Of a stretch of DNA of 64,000 bases, positions 9,808 to 18,585 are shown piece after piece. Both the position numbers and the translations under genes were made by a program. Numbering within the stretch: the stretch's first letter is position 1; each line of letters starts with the position of its first letter. Source of the DNA: Streptosporangium amethystogenes. Its GTDB lineage: Bacteria > Actinomycetota > Actinomycetes > Streptosporangiales > Streptosporangiaceae. The stretch is taken from NCBI RefSeq assembly GCF_000721075.1, contig NZ_JOEQ01000038.1, forward strand, positions 7,863 to 71,862, given 5' to 3'. The notes under the pieces are model-generated. The model was not told where the DNA came from, ran no database searches, and saw only the letters and a program-made list of their open reading frames with translations.

Positions 9808-10125
9808 GTGCCGGTGACGGAGATGCTCAAGCTCGCGCCCCCGCCTGAGCAGGGGCGGCGTGCCGAACTGCACTCGCGGGGTTTTCATCAACCGCGGACG
9901 TTCGTGACGCACAAAGCGGTTTCGGCCGGGATGGTCGTGCGGCTGGTGGATCCGCGCGACACCTTCCGCGCCTGCCCGGGGTGTGGCCATATCGACATTA
10001 GGAATCGTCCTGTCCGGGATGACTTTCGTGGTGTTCCGTACGGGCTCGCCGGCCCGGCGGACTACTTCGCGGCGATCGATGTCGGCCGCCGGGCAGTGCG
10101 CCGCGCTGCCGACGACGCGGCCTGA
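9808..10125 (+). pseudogene. TnpB (IS605/IS607 OrfB) C-terminal remnant
   Basis: The 105-codon frame matches the end of TnpB-type proteins: THKAVSAGMVVRLVDPRDT, then the zinc-finger half CPGCGHID, then the tail DYFAAIDVGRRAVRRAA, which corresponds to the third RuvC segment. The N-terminal 250 or more residues, with the first two RuvC motifs, are absent. The second Cys pair of the zinc finger is gone: where CxxCG is expected the sequence reads FRGVPYG. It is therefore a dead fragment, not a functional nuclease. It is followed by sequence resembling a TnpB right end. Confidence 0.75.
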
Positions 10126-10197
10126 AGCGTCGAATCCATCGACGGAGAGGAGTCACACGCTCGGCCCCAGGACCGGGTGGCTGACCTGGGCGTATGG

Positions 10198-10275
10198 CCT
10201 TCCCCTTGTGAGGGTCAAGCCTGGGGGGACATCTGGGCCCTGAAGCGGGTTCCCCCGCTCTTGAGCTTACGCTCG
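10198..10275 (+). mobile_element. TnpB element right-end / omega-RNA-scaffold-like sequence
   Basis: About 80 bases after the TnpB relic the stretch AAGCCTGGGGGGACATCTGG (10217-10236), then CCTGAAGCGGG and a C-rich segment closing with GAGCTTACGCTC, resembles the structured right ends of actinomycete IS605/IS607 elements. In live elements this end encodes the guide-RNA scaffold. The small hairpin GAGC-TTAC-GCTC (10263-10274) probably marks the border. The comparison is from memory of such ends and not from a search. Confidence 0.45.
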
Positions 10276-10450
10276 GATATAGTCCCCTTTAGGTGTTCTA
10301 TTGCGTACCCTTTGCTCGTTAGGCGGTGACCGAGAGTGATGGTCGGCGTGACGGTGTCCGCCGCGATTGCACCGCGATTGCACCGTGTGAGGTGCGATTG
10401 CCCTGCAAAGTCCCTGCTCGAACTGGATGTTTGGGGCGTTTGAGTACATT

Positions 10451-11725
10451 ATGTCCTCCATGTCGGAAGTTGTCCCGTTGCCGTCGTTCGGCGAGGTGTT
10501 CTTTGACGAGCGTGGCCAGGAGCGGGTGCTCCGGGTCACCTGGCACGAAGGCACGCTGGTGCTGAGCCTGTGGCGCGGCGAGATGTGCACCGCGAGTTTC
10601 CGCATGCCCATGAACGACGTGGGGCGGCTGGTCGACACCCTTGACGAGGGCTTCGTCCAAGCCGGTGGGCAGTACCCCGACGAGGTGGGCGAGCCCGTCC
10701 ACCCCGAGCAGCGCCCCCCTGCCGAGCAGCAGATCCACAGTGAGTATCCCGGCACCGGTCAGTACGCCAGACCGCGGCCCGAGGACTACGCCCAGCCCCA
10801 GCAGTATCCCGACCCGGCCGGTCACCTCCCCGTGCCGGACGAGCCCCGCCAGGTCGCCGCGCTCGGGCCGAACGACGTGCTCGTCGCGCGGGGAGTGGTG
10901 CCTCCGCCGGATCGACCCGACTGGTCGCAGGATCGGATGGCGCCGGGGCACGGCTTCTCCGACGCCGTGCCGCGCGAGAACATGATCGTGAACGACGCCC
11001 TGCCCTACGGGCAGCCGCAGTCCTTCGATCCGCTCGGTACGGGCCCGGTGTCCGGCGAGGCCGCCTACCAGATGCCGGGCGACCACTACCCGCCCGCGCA
11101 GCAGCCCGCTCCGTACACCGCCCAGCAGCCGGATCCCTACGGCGCGCCCGTGCAGCAGCCCGCCGACCGGTTTGGCGCCCAGCAGCCCGATCCGTACGGA
11201 GTGCCGCCCCAGCAACGGCCCGTCGACCCGTTCGCGCCGCACGCCGACCAGTTCCCCAATCCCCTCCACCGGCCGGATCCCGACCACTACGGGCAGGGGC
11301 AGCAGAACTCGACGGACCCCTTCGGGTTCGCCGCCCAGCAGCAGGCCGGGAGCCACGGGACCCAGCAGCCCGACCCGTACGGCTACCCGGCCCCCGCACA
11401 GCCGGACCCCTACGCGTTCGGCACCGCACAGCCGCACCAGGCCGGTCACCCCGCCGATCTCAGAGACCTGTACAGCTCACCGCCGACCTATCCGCAGCAG
11501 GACGTCGATCCGTCCGACCCGCTGGGCCTGGGCGGCCAGTCCGCGCTCGACCAGAGGCTGCCGCGCCCCTACCTCCAGGACCCGCCGCACTCCACCGGCG
11601 AGAGACTCCGTCCTGAGCAGAGCTACGACGACCGGTACGAACGCCGCCATGACGAGCACCAGTACGACGACAGACGCCGTGAGGGACGGCGCCGCGACGA
11701 CCGGGACGAACGCCGGGAGTGGTGA
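10451..11725 (+). CDS. Pro/Gln/Asp-Tyr repeat protein with small N-terminal domain, about 424 aa
   Basis: The first 75 residues form a compact domain (FGEVFFDERGQERVLRVTWH, then LVLSLWRGEMCTASFRMP). It looks like a conserved actinobacterial domain of unknown function. The remaining 350 residues are low complexity, with many near-repeats of the AQQPDPYG type (about residues 220-345), and end in a strongly charged Arg/Asp/Glu tail. Start choices are ATG 10451 or ATG 10460; the frame runs upstream to 10427. No signal peptide or membrane helix is seen, so a cytoplasmic, partly disordered protein is likely. It sits directly downstream of the TnpB relic. Confidence 0.7.
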   Translation: MSSMSEVVPLPSFGEVFFDERGQERVLRVTWHEGTLVLSLWRGEMCTASFRMPMNDVGRLVDTLDEGFVQAGGQYPDEVGEPVHPEQRPPAEQQIHSEYPGTGQYARPRPEDYAQPQQYPDPAGHLPVPDEPRQVAALGPNDVLVARGVVPPPDRPDWSQDRMAPGHGFSDAVPRENMIVNDALPYGQPQSFDPLGTGPVSGEAAYQMPGDHYPPAQQPAPYTAQQPDPYGAPVQQPADRFGAQQPDPYGVPPQQRPVDPFAPHADQFPNPLHRPDPDHYGQGQQNSTDPFGFAAQQQAGSHGTQQPDPYGYPAPAQPDPYAFGTAQPHQAGHPADLRDLYSSPPTYPQQDVDPSDPLGLGGQSALDQRLPRPYLQDPPHSTGERLRPEQSYDDRYERRHDEHQYDDRRREGRRRDDRDERREW

Positions 11726-11908
11726 CTCTCCAGGGGAGGTGAGTTCCCCGGAGGCGGATTCCGTCGTGTCCCGGGCACGAGATCCACGTCCGGGAGTAGC
11801 GTCGTTCTGTCCGCCGGATGGGAAATCCGGCGCTGTGTGATGGTTTCCGCTGTCCCGCGTGGTTCGCGGAGGCACGGAAGCCGATCGATCCCTATCGGGT
11901 GGGGTGGC

Positions 11909-13492
11909 GTGGACCAGTCGACCGTGGTGCAGACGCTGGCCGTGTCGGTCCTCGGCATCGCGGTGGCCGCGGTCGCCAGGCGCAGGGGGTGGCCGGCGCC
12001 GCTGTTGCTGGTGCTCGCGGGCCTGGTGCTGTCGCCCTTCTTCCCCGAGTACGAGCTCGACCCCGACCTGGTCCTGCTGGTCTTCCTGCCCCCGCTGCTC
12101 TATTCGGCGGCGGTCGACAGCTCCTACCTGAGGCTCAAGGACTTCCGCAGGCCGATCGGGCTGCTCTCGATCGGCCTGGTGCTGTTCACCACGTTGGTCA
12201 TCGGGTGGATCACCCACCTGCTCCTGCCCGAGCTGCCGTCGGCCGCCGCGTTCGCGCTGGGCGCGATCGTGGCCCCGCCCGACGCGGTCGCCGCCGTCGC
12301 CGTGGCCCGCAGGCTCGGGCTGCCCCGCAGGACGGTCACCATCCTGGTGGGGGAGAGCCTGTTCAACGACGCCACCGCGCTCACCGCCTACCGGGTGGCG
12401 ATCGCGGCGGCGCTGGGCGGGGGCATCACCTGGCTGGAGGTCAGCGCCGACTTCGCCCTGTCCGCGGTGGGCGGCGTGCTGATGGGCCTCGGGCTCGCCT
12501 GGATCCTGGCCTGGGTGCTGATCCGGTTGCGCGACCCGCTCATCGAGAACACCGTCATGCTGCTCGTCCCGTTCGCCGTCTACCTGGCGGCCGAGAGCGT
12601 GCACGTCTCCGGTGTGATCGTCGTGGTGATCGTCGGGCTCTACACCGGCCACCGCCTGCCCAGGGCGGGCTTCGGTACCCGGCTGCTGTCCGAGGCGGTC
12701 TGGCGGGTCCTCGGGTTCTTCCTGGAGACGATCGTCTTCGCGCTGATCGGCCTGCAGTTCTGGCCGATCATGAGAGGGCTGGAGTGGGCCAACCCGTGGA
12801 AGCTCGCCGGGATGGCGCTGGTCGTCTTCGCCGCCGTGGTGGTCACCAGGGCGGTCTGGCTCGTGCCCAGCATCTACCTGCCCCGGATCCTGTCCGCGAA
12901 GATCCGCGAGAACGAGCCCCACGCGCCGACCTGGAGGCAGGTGGCCGTCGTGAGCTGGGCGGGCATGCGCGGAGTGGTCTCCCTCGCCGCGGCCTTCGCC
13001 ATTCCGCAGACCCTGCCGGGCCGCGACCTGCTGCTCTTTCTCACCTTCTCGGTGGTGATCGGTACCCTCCTGGTCCAGGGCCTGACGTTCCCGGCGTTGA
13101 TCCGCAGGTTGGGGATCTCCAACGAGCGGGAGGTCTACACCGACAACCTGGCCGAGGCGGCCGCCCAGCAGGCGGCCACCTCCGCCTCGCTGGCCCGGCT
13201 GGACGAGCTGGTGGGCGAGGGCGTCGACGAGGTCTATCGGGAGGTCGTCGACCAGCTCAGGACACGCGCCGAGCGCCGTACCCTCACCGCCTGGGAGCGG
13301 CTGGGCAGCGGCACGGGACCACAGGGGGAGGAGACGCCCAGCACCGTCTACCGGCGGCTCCGCCGTGAGATGCTGGCGGTCGAGCGCGAGGTTTTCGTAC
13401 GCCTGCGCGACGAGCGGCGCATCGACGACGAGGTGCTCCGCCGGGTTCTCCACGAGATCGACTTCGAGGAGGCCATCCTGGAGCGAGACTAG
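11909..13492 (+). CDS. CPA1-type Na+/H+ antiporter, 527 aa
   Basis: A twelve-helix cation/proton exchanger of the NhaP/CPA1 type. The hallmark ALGAIVAPPDAVAAVAVARR and GESLFNDATALTAYRVA (the Asn-Asp transport site) are both present. The hydrophobic region is followed by a 120-residue cytoplasmic tail rich in Glu and Arg (about 410-527). The frame begins at 11837, but the region before GTG 11909 is basic and unlike a membrane N-terminus; GTG 11909 leads straight into the first helix. Substrate preference (Na+, K+ or Li+) cannot be read from the sequence. It is flanked by unrelated genes. Confidence 0.9.
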   Translation: MDQSTVVQTLAVSVLGIAVAAVARRRGWPAPLLLVLAGLVLSPFFPEYELDPDLVLLVFLPPLLYSAAVDSSYLRLKDFRRPIGLLSIGLVLFTTLVIGWITHLLLPELPSAAAFALGAIVAPPDAVAAVAVARRLGLPRRTVTILVGESLFNDATALTAYRVAIAAALGGGITWLEVSADFALSAVGGVLMGLGLAWILAWVLIRLRDPLIENTVMLLVPFAVYLAAESVHVSGVIVVVIVGLYTGHRLPRAGFGTRLLSEAVWRVLGFFLETIVFALIGLQFWPIMRGLEWANPWKLAGMALVVFAAVVVTRAVWLVPSIYLPRILSAKIRENEPHAPTWRQVAVVSWAGMRGVVSLAAAFAIPQTLPGRDLLLFLTFSVVIGTLLVQGLTFPALIRRLGISNEREVYTDNLAEAAAQQAATSASLARLDELVGEGVDEVYREVVDQLRTRAERRTLTAWERLGSGTGPQGEETPSTVYRRLRREMLAVEREVFVRLRDERRIDDEVLRRVLHEIDFEEAILERD

Positions 13493-13756
13493 TGCTGCGT
13501 TCCTCATAGCAGGTAGATAAAACGGCGGCGGAGTTGACGAGGTTCAGGAGCTGGACGGACCCAGATCCATGGTCGGGCGTGGGCGTTGACAGGTCCCTCA
13601 TCTCTCGCGCGCTCAGCCCGATCGGAACAGCCCGATCTCACCTGTCGCCTCCGAACGGGCACCTGGCTGGACGGATCATCTCGTCCTCACCGTCGGGATG
13701 AGCGAAACGTCCAACCTTGATTGCGTACGCCCGGCGGAGCGGCACGATACGGAGAT

Positions 13757-14119
13757 GTGAACGACAACGACCTCCTTCTCAACCTCAACGACCGCAGGTT
13801 CGTCATGGTCAGCTCGACGGCGAGCGCGGTGGACCCGGATGGGCCCACCGAGTTCACCTACCGGGAGTCCGGCGGGATCATCTGGGGCGACTACACCGGC
13901 GACACGGTGGTCCACGGGCGCTTCGTCGGCATCCGGGACGGCGACCGCGTGGAGATCACCTACGTCCACCTGCTCAAGAACGGAGAGCGCGCCAGGGGAC
14001 AGGGGGGCAGCCGCGTCGAGACCCTCCCCGACGGCCGGTTGCGCCTGCTCGAGGAGTTCCAGTTCGCCGGCGACGACACGCAGCACGTGAGCGTATGCGT
14101 CGAGGTCACCGGAACCTGA
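13757..14119 (+). CDS. Small conserved protein often labelled 'N-acetylglutamate synthase', 120 aa
   Basis: The pattern NLNDRRFVMVSSTASAVD, FTYRESGGIIWGDYTGDTVV and GRFVGIRDGDRVEITYVHLL fits a small all-beta family that databases frequently call n-acetylglutamate synthase. It has no GNAT or kinase-like fold, so I do not support that enzyme name. GTG at 13757 starts two residues before the conserved region; the frame is open from 13721. No membrane segment. It converges on the Lrp gene with a 117-base gap. Confidence 0.72.
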   Translation: MNDNDLLLNLNDRRFVMVSSTASAVDPDGPTEFTYRESGGIIWGDYTGDTVVHGRFVGIRDGDRVEITYVHLLKNGERARGQGGSRVETLPDGRLRLLEEFQFAGDDTQHVSVCVEVTGT

Positions 14120-14215
14120 GGACCCGCCCGTCGAGCCGGACGGCCCCGGAAAGAGCTCGGCCATACCGGTACGGCTCCCGGGCAAAGGCGGCCGTACCGG
14201 ACGTTCCCGGGAAGT

Positions 14216-14235
14216 CCGCCCGCCGTGGCGGGCGG
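14216..14235 (-). terminator. GC-rich hairpin after the Lrp-family gene
   Basis: A perfect 9-bp inverted repeat (CCGCCCGCC / GGCGGGCGG) with two central bases lies immediately past the stop of the minus-strand Lrp gene and between convergent genes. No U-tract. Terminator function is inferred from position. Confidence 0.45.
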
Positions 14236-14236
14236 T

Positions 14237-14950
14237 TCAGACGTCCTGCTGGAGCTGAGCGCGGCCCTCGGCCACGCCCACGAAACGCATCATGCCCAGC
14301 GGGACCTCTCCGCCGGCGGACCCGGCGGATCCCGTAGGTCCGGCGGATCCCGCGGATCTGGCGGCTCCGGTGGACCTGGCGGGCCCGGCTGGGGGGTCGG
14401 CGGGAGGGCGGCGGGAGGACCGGCCGGGGCCGCGGTCGCTCGGCAGGACGTAGGGGCGTCTGAGCACTTCGTCCAGGATGAAGACGGTCTCGGTGGCCTT
14501 GACCGCCGGGATGTTGGCCAGCCTGTCGGTCACCATCGCGTGCACGGCTGCGACGTCGGTCACCCGGACCTGGATCATCGCGTCGTGCTGGCCGGTGGTG
14601 ATCGCGCAGTACTCCACCTCGGGCATCTGGGCGAGCTGGGTGCGGAACTGGCGCCACATCTGCTGCCGGACGGTCACGAAGATCAACGCGGTGATGCCGA
14701 GACCTGCGCGGACGTGATCGATCTCCGCCGTGAACCGCTTGATCGCGCCGTCGGCGCGCAGCGCCTCGAACCGCGTGTAGGCGTTCGCCCGCGAGATGCC
14801 GACCCGTTCGGCGAGGGCCGCCACCGAGATCCTGCCGTTCTCGCGCAGCACCTCAAGGATCTTCAGGTGGGTCGCGTCGAGCTCCAGGCCGATTCCGATC
14901 CGTCCAGGTTGGCCGCCCTCTTGGGTCGAGTTCCTTGACATTTCGGTCAT
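14237..14950 (-). CDS. Lrp/AsnC-family transcriptional regulator with low-complexity C-terminal tail
   Basis: An N-terminal winged helix-turn-helix (LDATHLKILEVLRENGRIS, then ISRANAYTRFEAL) is followed by the RAM effector-binding domain (about residues 90-165). Typical Lrp proteins end near 150-165 aa. Here about 65 extra residues follow, rich in Pro, Ala, Gly and Ser, with near-repeats SAGSAGPTGSAGSAGG. ATG 14950 is preferred because AAGGGG lies eight bases upstream; ATG 14956 is the alternative. It is divergent from the peptide ABC operon and probably controls it in response to an amino acid, as is common for this family. That regulation is inference. Confidence 0.88.
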   Translation of the reverse strand: MTEMSRNSTQEGGQPGRIGIGLELDATHLKILEVLRENGRISVAALAERVGISRANAYTRFEALRADGAIKRFTAEIDHVRAGLGITALIFVTVRQQMWRQFRTQLAQMPEVEYCAITTGQHDAMIQVRVTDVAAVHAMVTDRLANIPAVKATETVFILDEVLRRPYVLPSDRGPGRSSRRPPADPPAGPARSTGAARSAGSAGPTGSAGSAGGEVPLGMMRFVGVAEGRAQLQQDV

Positions 14951-14978
14951 GGCCATACCCCTTACGTCAGTTTCGTCT

Positions 14979-14998
14979 CAGCTTAGCCTCATAAGCTG
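14979..14998. promoter_or_regulatory. Candidate Lrp operator in the lrp-dpp divergent region
   Basis: CAGCTTA-GCCTCA-TAAGCTG is a perfect 7-bp inverted repeat with a 6-base spacer, located between the two divergent starts. A GATAAT box (15011-15016) reading toward the ABC operon lies 12 bases beyond, so a protein bound here would cover the -35 area. Confidence 0.5.
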
Positions 14999-15069
14999 GA
15001 CTTTCTGCCGGATAATCCTGGACGATCGGCGATCAAACGTCTACATGGCCCATTTTCGGAGGACACAGA

Positions 15070-16674
15070 ATGGCGATCCGTTCACGGCGCCCCGGAGCGA
15101 AGGCAGCTCTGCTGCCGGTGCTGCTCACCGGCACCCTCGCCCTTGCCGCCTGCTCCAGCGGCGGTTCGTCCACGACATCCCAGAACGGTGGCACCACCAC
15201 CGCCGCCAAGACGCTCGTGATCGACACCTCCTTCGACCTCAAGACGGCCGACCCGGGGCGTACCTACGAGCCGACCGGTCTGATCATCGGCAAGGCCGCC
15301 TACGAGACCCTGCTCACGTTCGAGGGCTCCGACGTCACCAAGCCGGTGCCGGCCCTCGCCGAGTCGTTCGAGCTGTCCGCCGACGGCAAGGTGCTCACCC
15401 TCAAGCTCCGCCAGGACGCCACGTTCGCCGACGGCTCCCCCGTCACCGCGGACGACGTCGTCTTCTCGCTGAACCGCGTGCGCGACATGAAGGGCACGCC
15501 GTCGTTCCTGCTCGACGGCGTGGAGGTGGCCGCGTCCGGCGCGGACACGATCACGCTGACGTCGAAGAACGCCAACCCGGCGCTGCCCTACATCCTGCCC
15601 AACCCCGCGCTGGGCATCCTCAACTCCAAGCTCGCCAAGGAGCACGGCGCCACCGCCGACACCGGCGACAAGGCCGAGCAGTACCTCAACTCCGCCTCGG
15701 CGGGCTCGGGTCCGTACACGATCGAGTCGTTCAACGTCAGCAGCCAGGTCGTGCTCAAGGCCAACGCCAAGTACTGGGGCGCGACCAAGCCGGTCTACGA
15801 CAAGGTCGTGCTCCGCAACGTCGAGGCCGCGACGCAGAAGCTCAACATCTCGCGTGGCGACAGCCAGGTCGCGCTGAACCTCTCCGGCGACCAGGTCACC
15901 GGGATCACCGGCGACCTGCAGATCAAGAAGACGCCCGCGGCCAACGTGATCTTCCTGCTGGCCAACCAGGACCCCTCGGTCAGCAAGATCACCTCCAACC
16001 CCAAGTTCGCCGAGGCCGTGCGGAAGGGCGTCGACTACGCGGGCCTGCTGGAGCTGGCCGGCGAGGGCTCGGTCCAGACTCCCGGAATCATCCCCTCGAT
16101 GTTCCTGGGCTCGCTCCCGCAGGACCAGGCGGCCAAGCGCGACGTCGAGGGCGCCAAGGCGGCGCTCAAGGAGAGCGGCGTGGCCGACCCGACGGTCAAG
16201 CTGGAGTACCCCAGCGAGCTGACCGTCAACGGCCTCTCCTTCCAGCCCCTCGCCGAGCGGATCCAGGCCAACCTCAAGGAGGTCGGCATCACCGTGGAGC
16301 TCGCTCCCGCGCCGATCACCACGGCCCTGGACAACTACCGCAACGGCAAGGAGGAGCTGGGCCTGTGGTACTGGGGCCCCGACTACCCGGACCCCAGTGA
16401 CTACCTGGCGTTCCTGCCGGGCAAGCTCGTGGGCCTGCGGGCCGGGTGGAAGGCCGGCGCCGACAAGGAGCTGGAGGCGGCCGGCGCGAAGGCGGCCACC
16501 ACGATCGGCGACGAGGCCAGGAAGCAGGCCTACGTCGACGTCCAGACCAGGCTCAACGCCGCCGGCACGTTCATCCCGCTCATCCAGCCCAGCCAGAACA
16601 TCGTGACGGCCAAGTCCGTCACCGGCCTGGAGTTCCACCCGGTGTGGACCATTGATGTCGCCGACCTCAAGTAG
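15070..16674 (+). CDS. Peptide ABC transporter substrate-binding lipoprotein (SBP family 5)
   Basis: The first 28 residues are a lipoprotein signal ending in the lipobox LAAC (Cys28), so the mature protein is anchored outside the membrane. It then runs as a DppA/OppA-type binding protein of 534 aa: FDLKTADPGRTYEPTGLI, VTADDVVFSLNRV, GSGPYTIESFN and LGLWYWGPDYPDPSDYL are family features. The last of these resembles the hinge region that contacts the ligand. First gene of a six-gene operon; its 3' end overlaps the permease start by about 20 bases. The ligand is probably a di- or oligopeptide. Confidence 0.92.
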   Translation: MAIRSRRPGAKAALLPVLLTGTLALAACSSGGSSTTSQNGGTTTAAKTLVIDTSFDLKTADPGRTYEPTGLIIGKAAYETLLTFEGSDVTKPVPALAESFELSADGKVLTLKLRQDATFADGSPVTADDVVFSLNRVRDMKGTPSFLLDGVEVAASGADTITLTSKNANPALPYILPNPALGILNSKLAKEHGATADTGDKAEQYLNSASAGSGPYTIESFNVSSQVVLKANAKYWGATKPVYDKVVLRNVEAATQKLNISRGDSQVALNLSGDQVTGITGDLQIKKTPAANVIFLLANQDPSVSKITSNPKFAEAVRKGVDYAGLLELAGEGSVQTPGIIPSMFLGSLPQDQAAKRDVEGAKAALKESGVADPTVKLEYPSELTVNGLSFQPLAERIQANLKEVGITVELAPAPITTALDNYRNGKEELGLWYWGPDYPDPSDYLAFLPGKLVGLRAGWKAGADKELEAAGAKAATTIGDEARKQAYVDVQTRLNAAGTFIPLIQPSQNIVTAKSVTGLEFHPVWTIDVADLK

Positions 16675-17749
16675 CGAGGACCTGAAGGGGGATACGGCCC
16701 GGCGCAAGCCGGGCCGTTCCGGCAGCCGGAGCCCGCTGATCCGCTTCCTGGCCCGCAGGGTGCTCACGGCGCTGCTGCTGGCCGTGGGCATCACCCTGGT
16801 CACCTTCGTCCTCACCAACCTGGTCCCCGGCGACCCCGTCTCGGCCAACCTCGGCCAGCGGGCCCTCGGCGACCCGGCGATCGTCGCGCAGTGGCGGGCC
16901 GAGCACGGCCTGGACAAGCCGCTCCCCCAGCAGTACCTGATGCACCTTCAGGGAGTGGTCCAGGGCGACCTCGGGACGAGCCAGCAGAGCCACCGCCCGG
17001 TCATGGACGACCTGGCGGAGTCCGTGCCCGCCACGCTCGAACTGGCCGGCGCCGCGATCCTGATCTCCCTCGTGGCGGGGGTGGCGTTCGGCGTGGTCGC
17101 GGCGCTCCGCCGGGACCGGCTCACCGACCACCTGCTCCGGGTCCTCAGCCTGATCGGCATCTCCGTGCCGACGTTCTGGCTGGCGCTGATGGCGTTCTAC
17201 GTCTTCTTCTACCGGTTGCAGGTCACTCCGGGCAGCGGCCGCATCGACCCGACCATGAGCCCGCCCCCGCAGGTCACCGGGCTGTACACGATCGACTCCG
17301 CTCTGGCGGGACAGTGGGACGTGTTCGCCTCGGCGGTCGGCCACCTCGTCACCCCCGCGCTGGTGCTGGCCCTCTACACGATCGGCCTGCTCACCCGGTT
17401 CACCCGGTCGGCGGTGCTGGAGGTGCTGGGCCAGGACTACGTGCGCGCCGCACGGGCCAAGGGCCTGCCCGGCCGGGTGATCCTGTTCCGCTACGTGCTC
17501 CGCTCGGCGCTGGTGCCGATCATCACGGTCGCGGGCCTGGCCTTCGGCAGCCTGCTGTCCGGCACCGTGCTCGTCGAGGCGATCTTCGCCTGGCCGGGCG
17601 TGGGACAGTACGCCTACAAGAGCGCGACCACCCTCGACCTGCCCGCCGTGATGGGCGTCGGCCTGGTGGTGGGCGGGGTCTACCTCGTCATCAACCTGAT
17701 CGTCGACGTGCTGTACGGCGTCATCGACCCCAGAGTGAGACTCCAGTGA
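16655..17749 (+). CDS. Peptide ABC transporter permease (DppB-type)
   Basis: A six-helix inner-membrane permease. After a 27-residue basic N-terminal extension the standard DppB start LIRFLARRVLTALLLAVGIT appears. The EAA loop QDYVRAARAKGLPGRVILFRY, which contacts the ATPases, is at about 260-280. ATG 16655 is preferred to the TTG one codon earlier. It overlaps the binding-protein gene upstream, and its stop overlaps the next permease start (GTGA), so translation is coupled. Confidence 0.93.
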   Translation: MSPTSSSEDLKGDTARRKPGRSGSRSPLIRFLARRVLTALLLAVGITLVTFVLTNLVPGDPVSANLGQRALGDPAIVAQWRAEHGLDKPLPQQYLMHLQGVVQGDLGTSQQSHRPVMDDLAESVPATLELAGAAILISLVAGVAFGVVAALRRDRLTDHLLRVLSLIGISVPTFWLALMAFYVFFYRLQVTPGSGRIDPTMSPPPQVTGLYTIDSALAGQWDVFASAVGHLVTPALVLALYTIGLLTRFTRSAVLEVLGQDYVRAARAKGLPGRVILFRYVLRSALVPIITVAGLAFGSLLSGTVLVEAIFAWPGVGQYAYKSATTLDLPAVMGVGLVVGGVYLVINLIVDVLYGVIDPRVRLQ

Positions 17750-18585
17750 AACTCCCCCAAGCCTGGCGGCAGCCGCTGGCGATCGTCGGCGGGGTGATCG
17801 CGCTCGCCTGGATCGTGATCGCGCTGGCCGCCCCGCTGCTGGCGCCGCACGACCCGCTCGCCCAGGACCTGCCGCGGCTGGCCTCGCCCGGCCCCGGCCA
17901 CTGGTTCGGCACCGACCAGCTCGGCCGGGACATTCTGAGCAGGGTGATGTACGGCGCGCGCCTGTCGATCCCGCTGACCCTGCTGCTGGTCGTGCTCTCG
18001 GTGCTGATCGGCGGCCTGCTGGGCGCCTGCGCCGGATATTTCGGCAAGTGGGTTGATGAGACGATCATGCGGTTCGCCGACCTCGTCTTCGCCTTCCCCA
18101 CCATCATCCTGGCCATGGTCGTCGCCGCCGCGCTCGGCGCGAGCCTCACCAACGCCGTGCTCGCCGTACTCGTCGTCGCCTGGCCCGCCTACGCCCGCGT
18201 GACCCGCGGGCTGGTGCTGGGCGTGCGCGAGCGCGAGTTCGTGGTGAGCGGACGGCTGCTCGGCTTCTCCGCCTGGCGCTCGCTCCGGGTGGACGTGCTG
18301 CCGAACGTCACCGGCCCCATCCTGGTACTCGCCACCCTCGACATCGGCACCGCGCTGCTGCTGCTGTCCGGCCTGTCGTTCCTCGGGCTCGGCGCGAAGC
18401 CACCCTCCCCAGAGTGGGGCGCGATGGTCGCCTCCGGTGTGGAGGTCTTCGACAGCTGGTGGGTGGCGACCTTCCCCGGCCTGGCCATCCTGACCGTCGT
18501 GCTGGCCTTCAACTTCCTGGGCGACACGCTGCGTGACGCCCTCGATCCGCGGACGGCCCGCGCCATCAAGGAGCGTGCGCTGTGA
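17746..18585 (+). CDS. Peptide ABC transporter permease (DppC-type)
   Basis: Second membrane subunit, 279 aa. After the first helix comes the conserved HDPLAQDLPRL...HWFGTDQLGRDILSR block, diagnostic for DppC/OppC. The EAA loop (REREFVVSGRLLGFSAWRSL) is around residue 165-185. The GTG start at 17746 overlaps the preceding stop; the frame is open far upstream, but that stretch reads antisense-like sequence of the first permease. The gene end overlaps the first ATPase start by four bases. Confidence 0.93.
   Translation: MKLPQAWRQPLAIVGGVIALAWIVIALAAPLLAPHDPLAQDLPRLASPGPGHWFGTDQLGRDILSRVMYGARLSIPLTLLLVVLSVLIGGLLGACAGYFGKWVDETIMRFADLVFAFPTIILAMVVAAALGASLTNAVLAVLVVAWPAYARVTRGLVLGVREREFVVSGRLLGFSAWRSLRVDVLPNVTGPILVLATLDIGTALLLLSGLSFLGLGAKPPSPEWGAMVASGVEVFDSWWVATFPGLAILTVVLAFNFLGDTLRDALDPRTARAIKERAL

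Noticed and set aside
11477..13507. 676-codon open frame on the minus strand opposite the CPA1 antiporter
   Set aside because: It is rich in Asp, Gly, Arg, Gln and His without any domain, as expected from the antisense of a GC-rich gene; the plus-strand antiporter has clear motifs.
13493..13756. Short frames between the CPA1 antiporter and the small beta protein
   Set aside because: None has a start with a ribosome site or recognisable residues; treated as intergenic.
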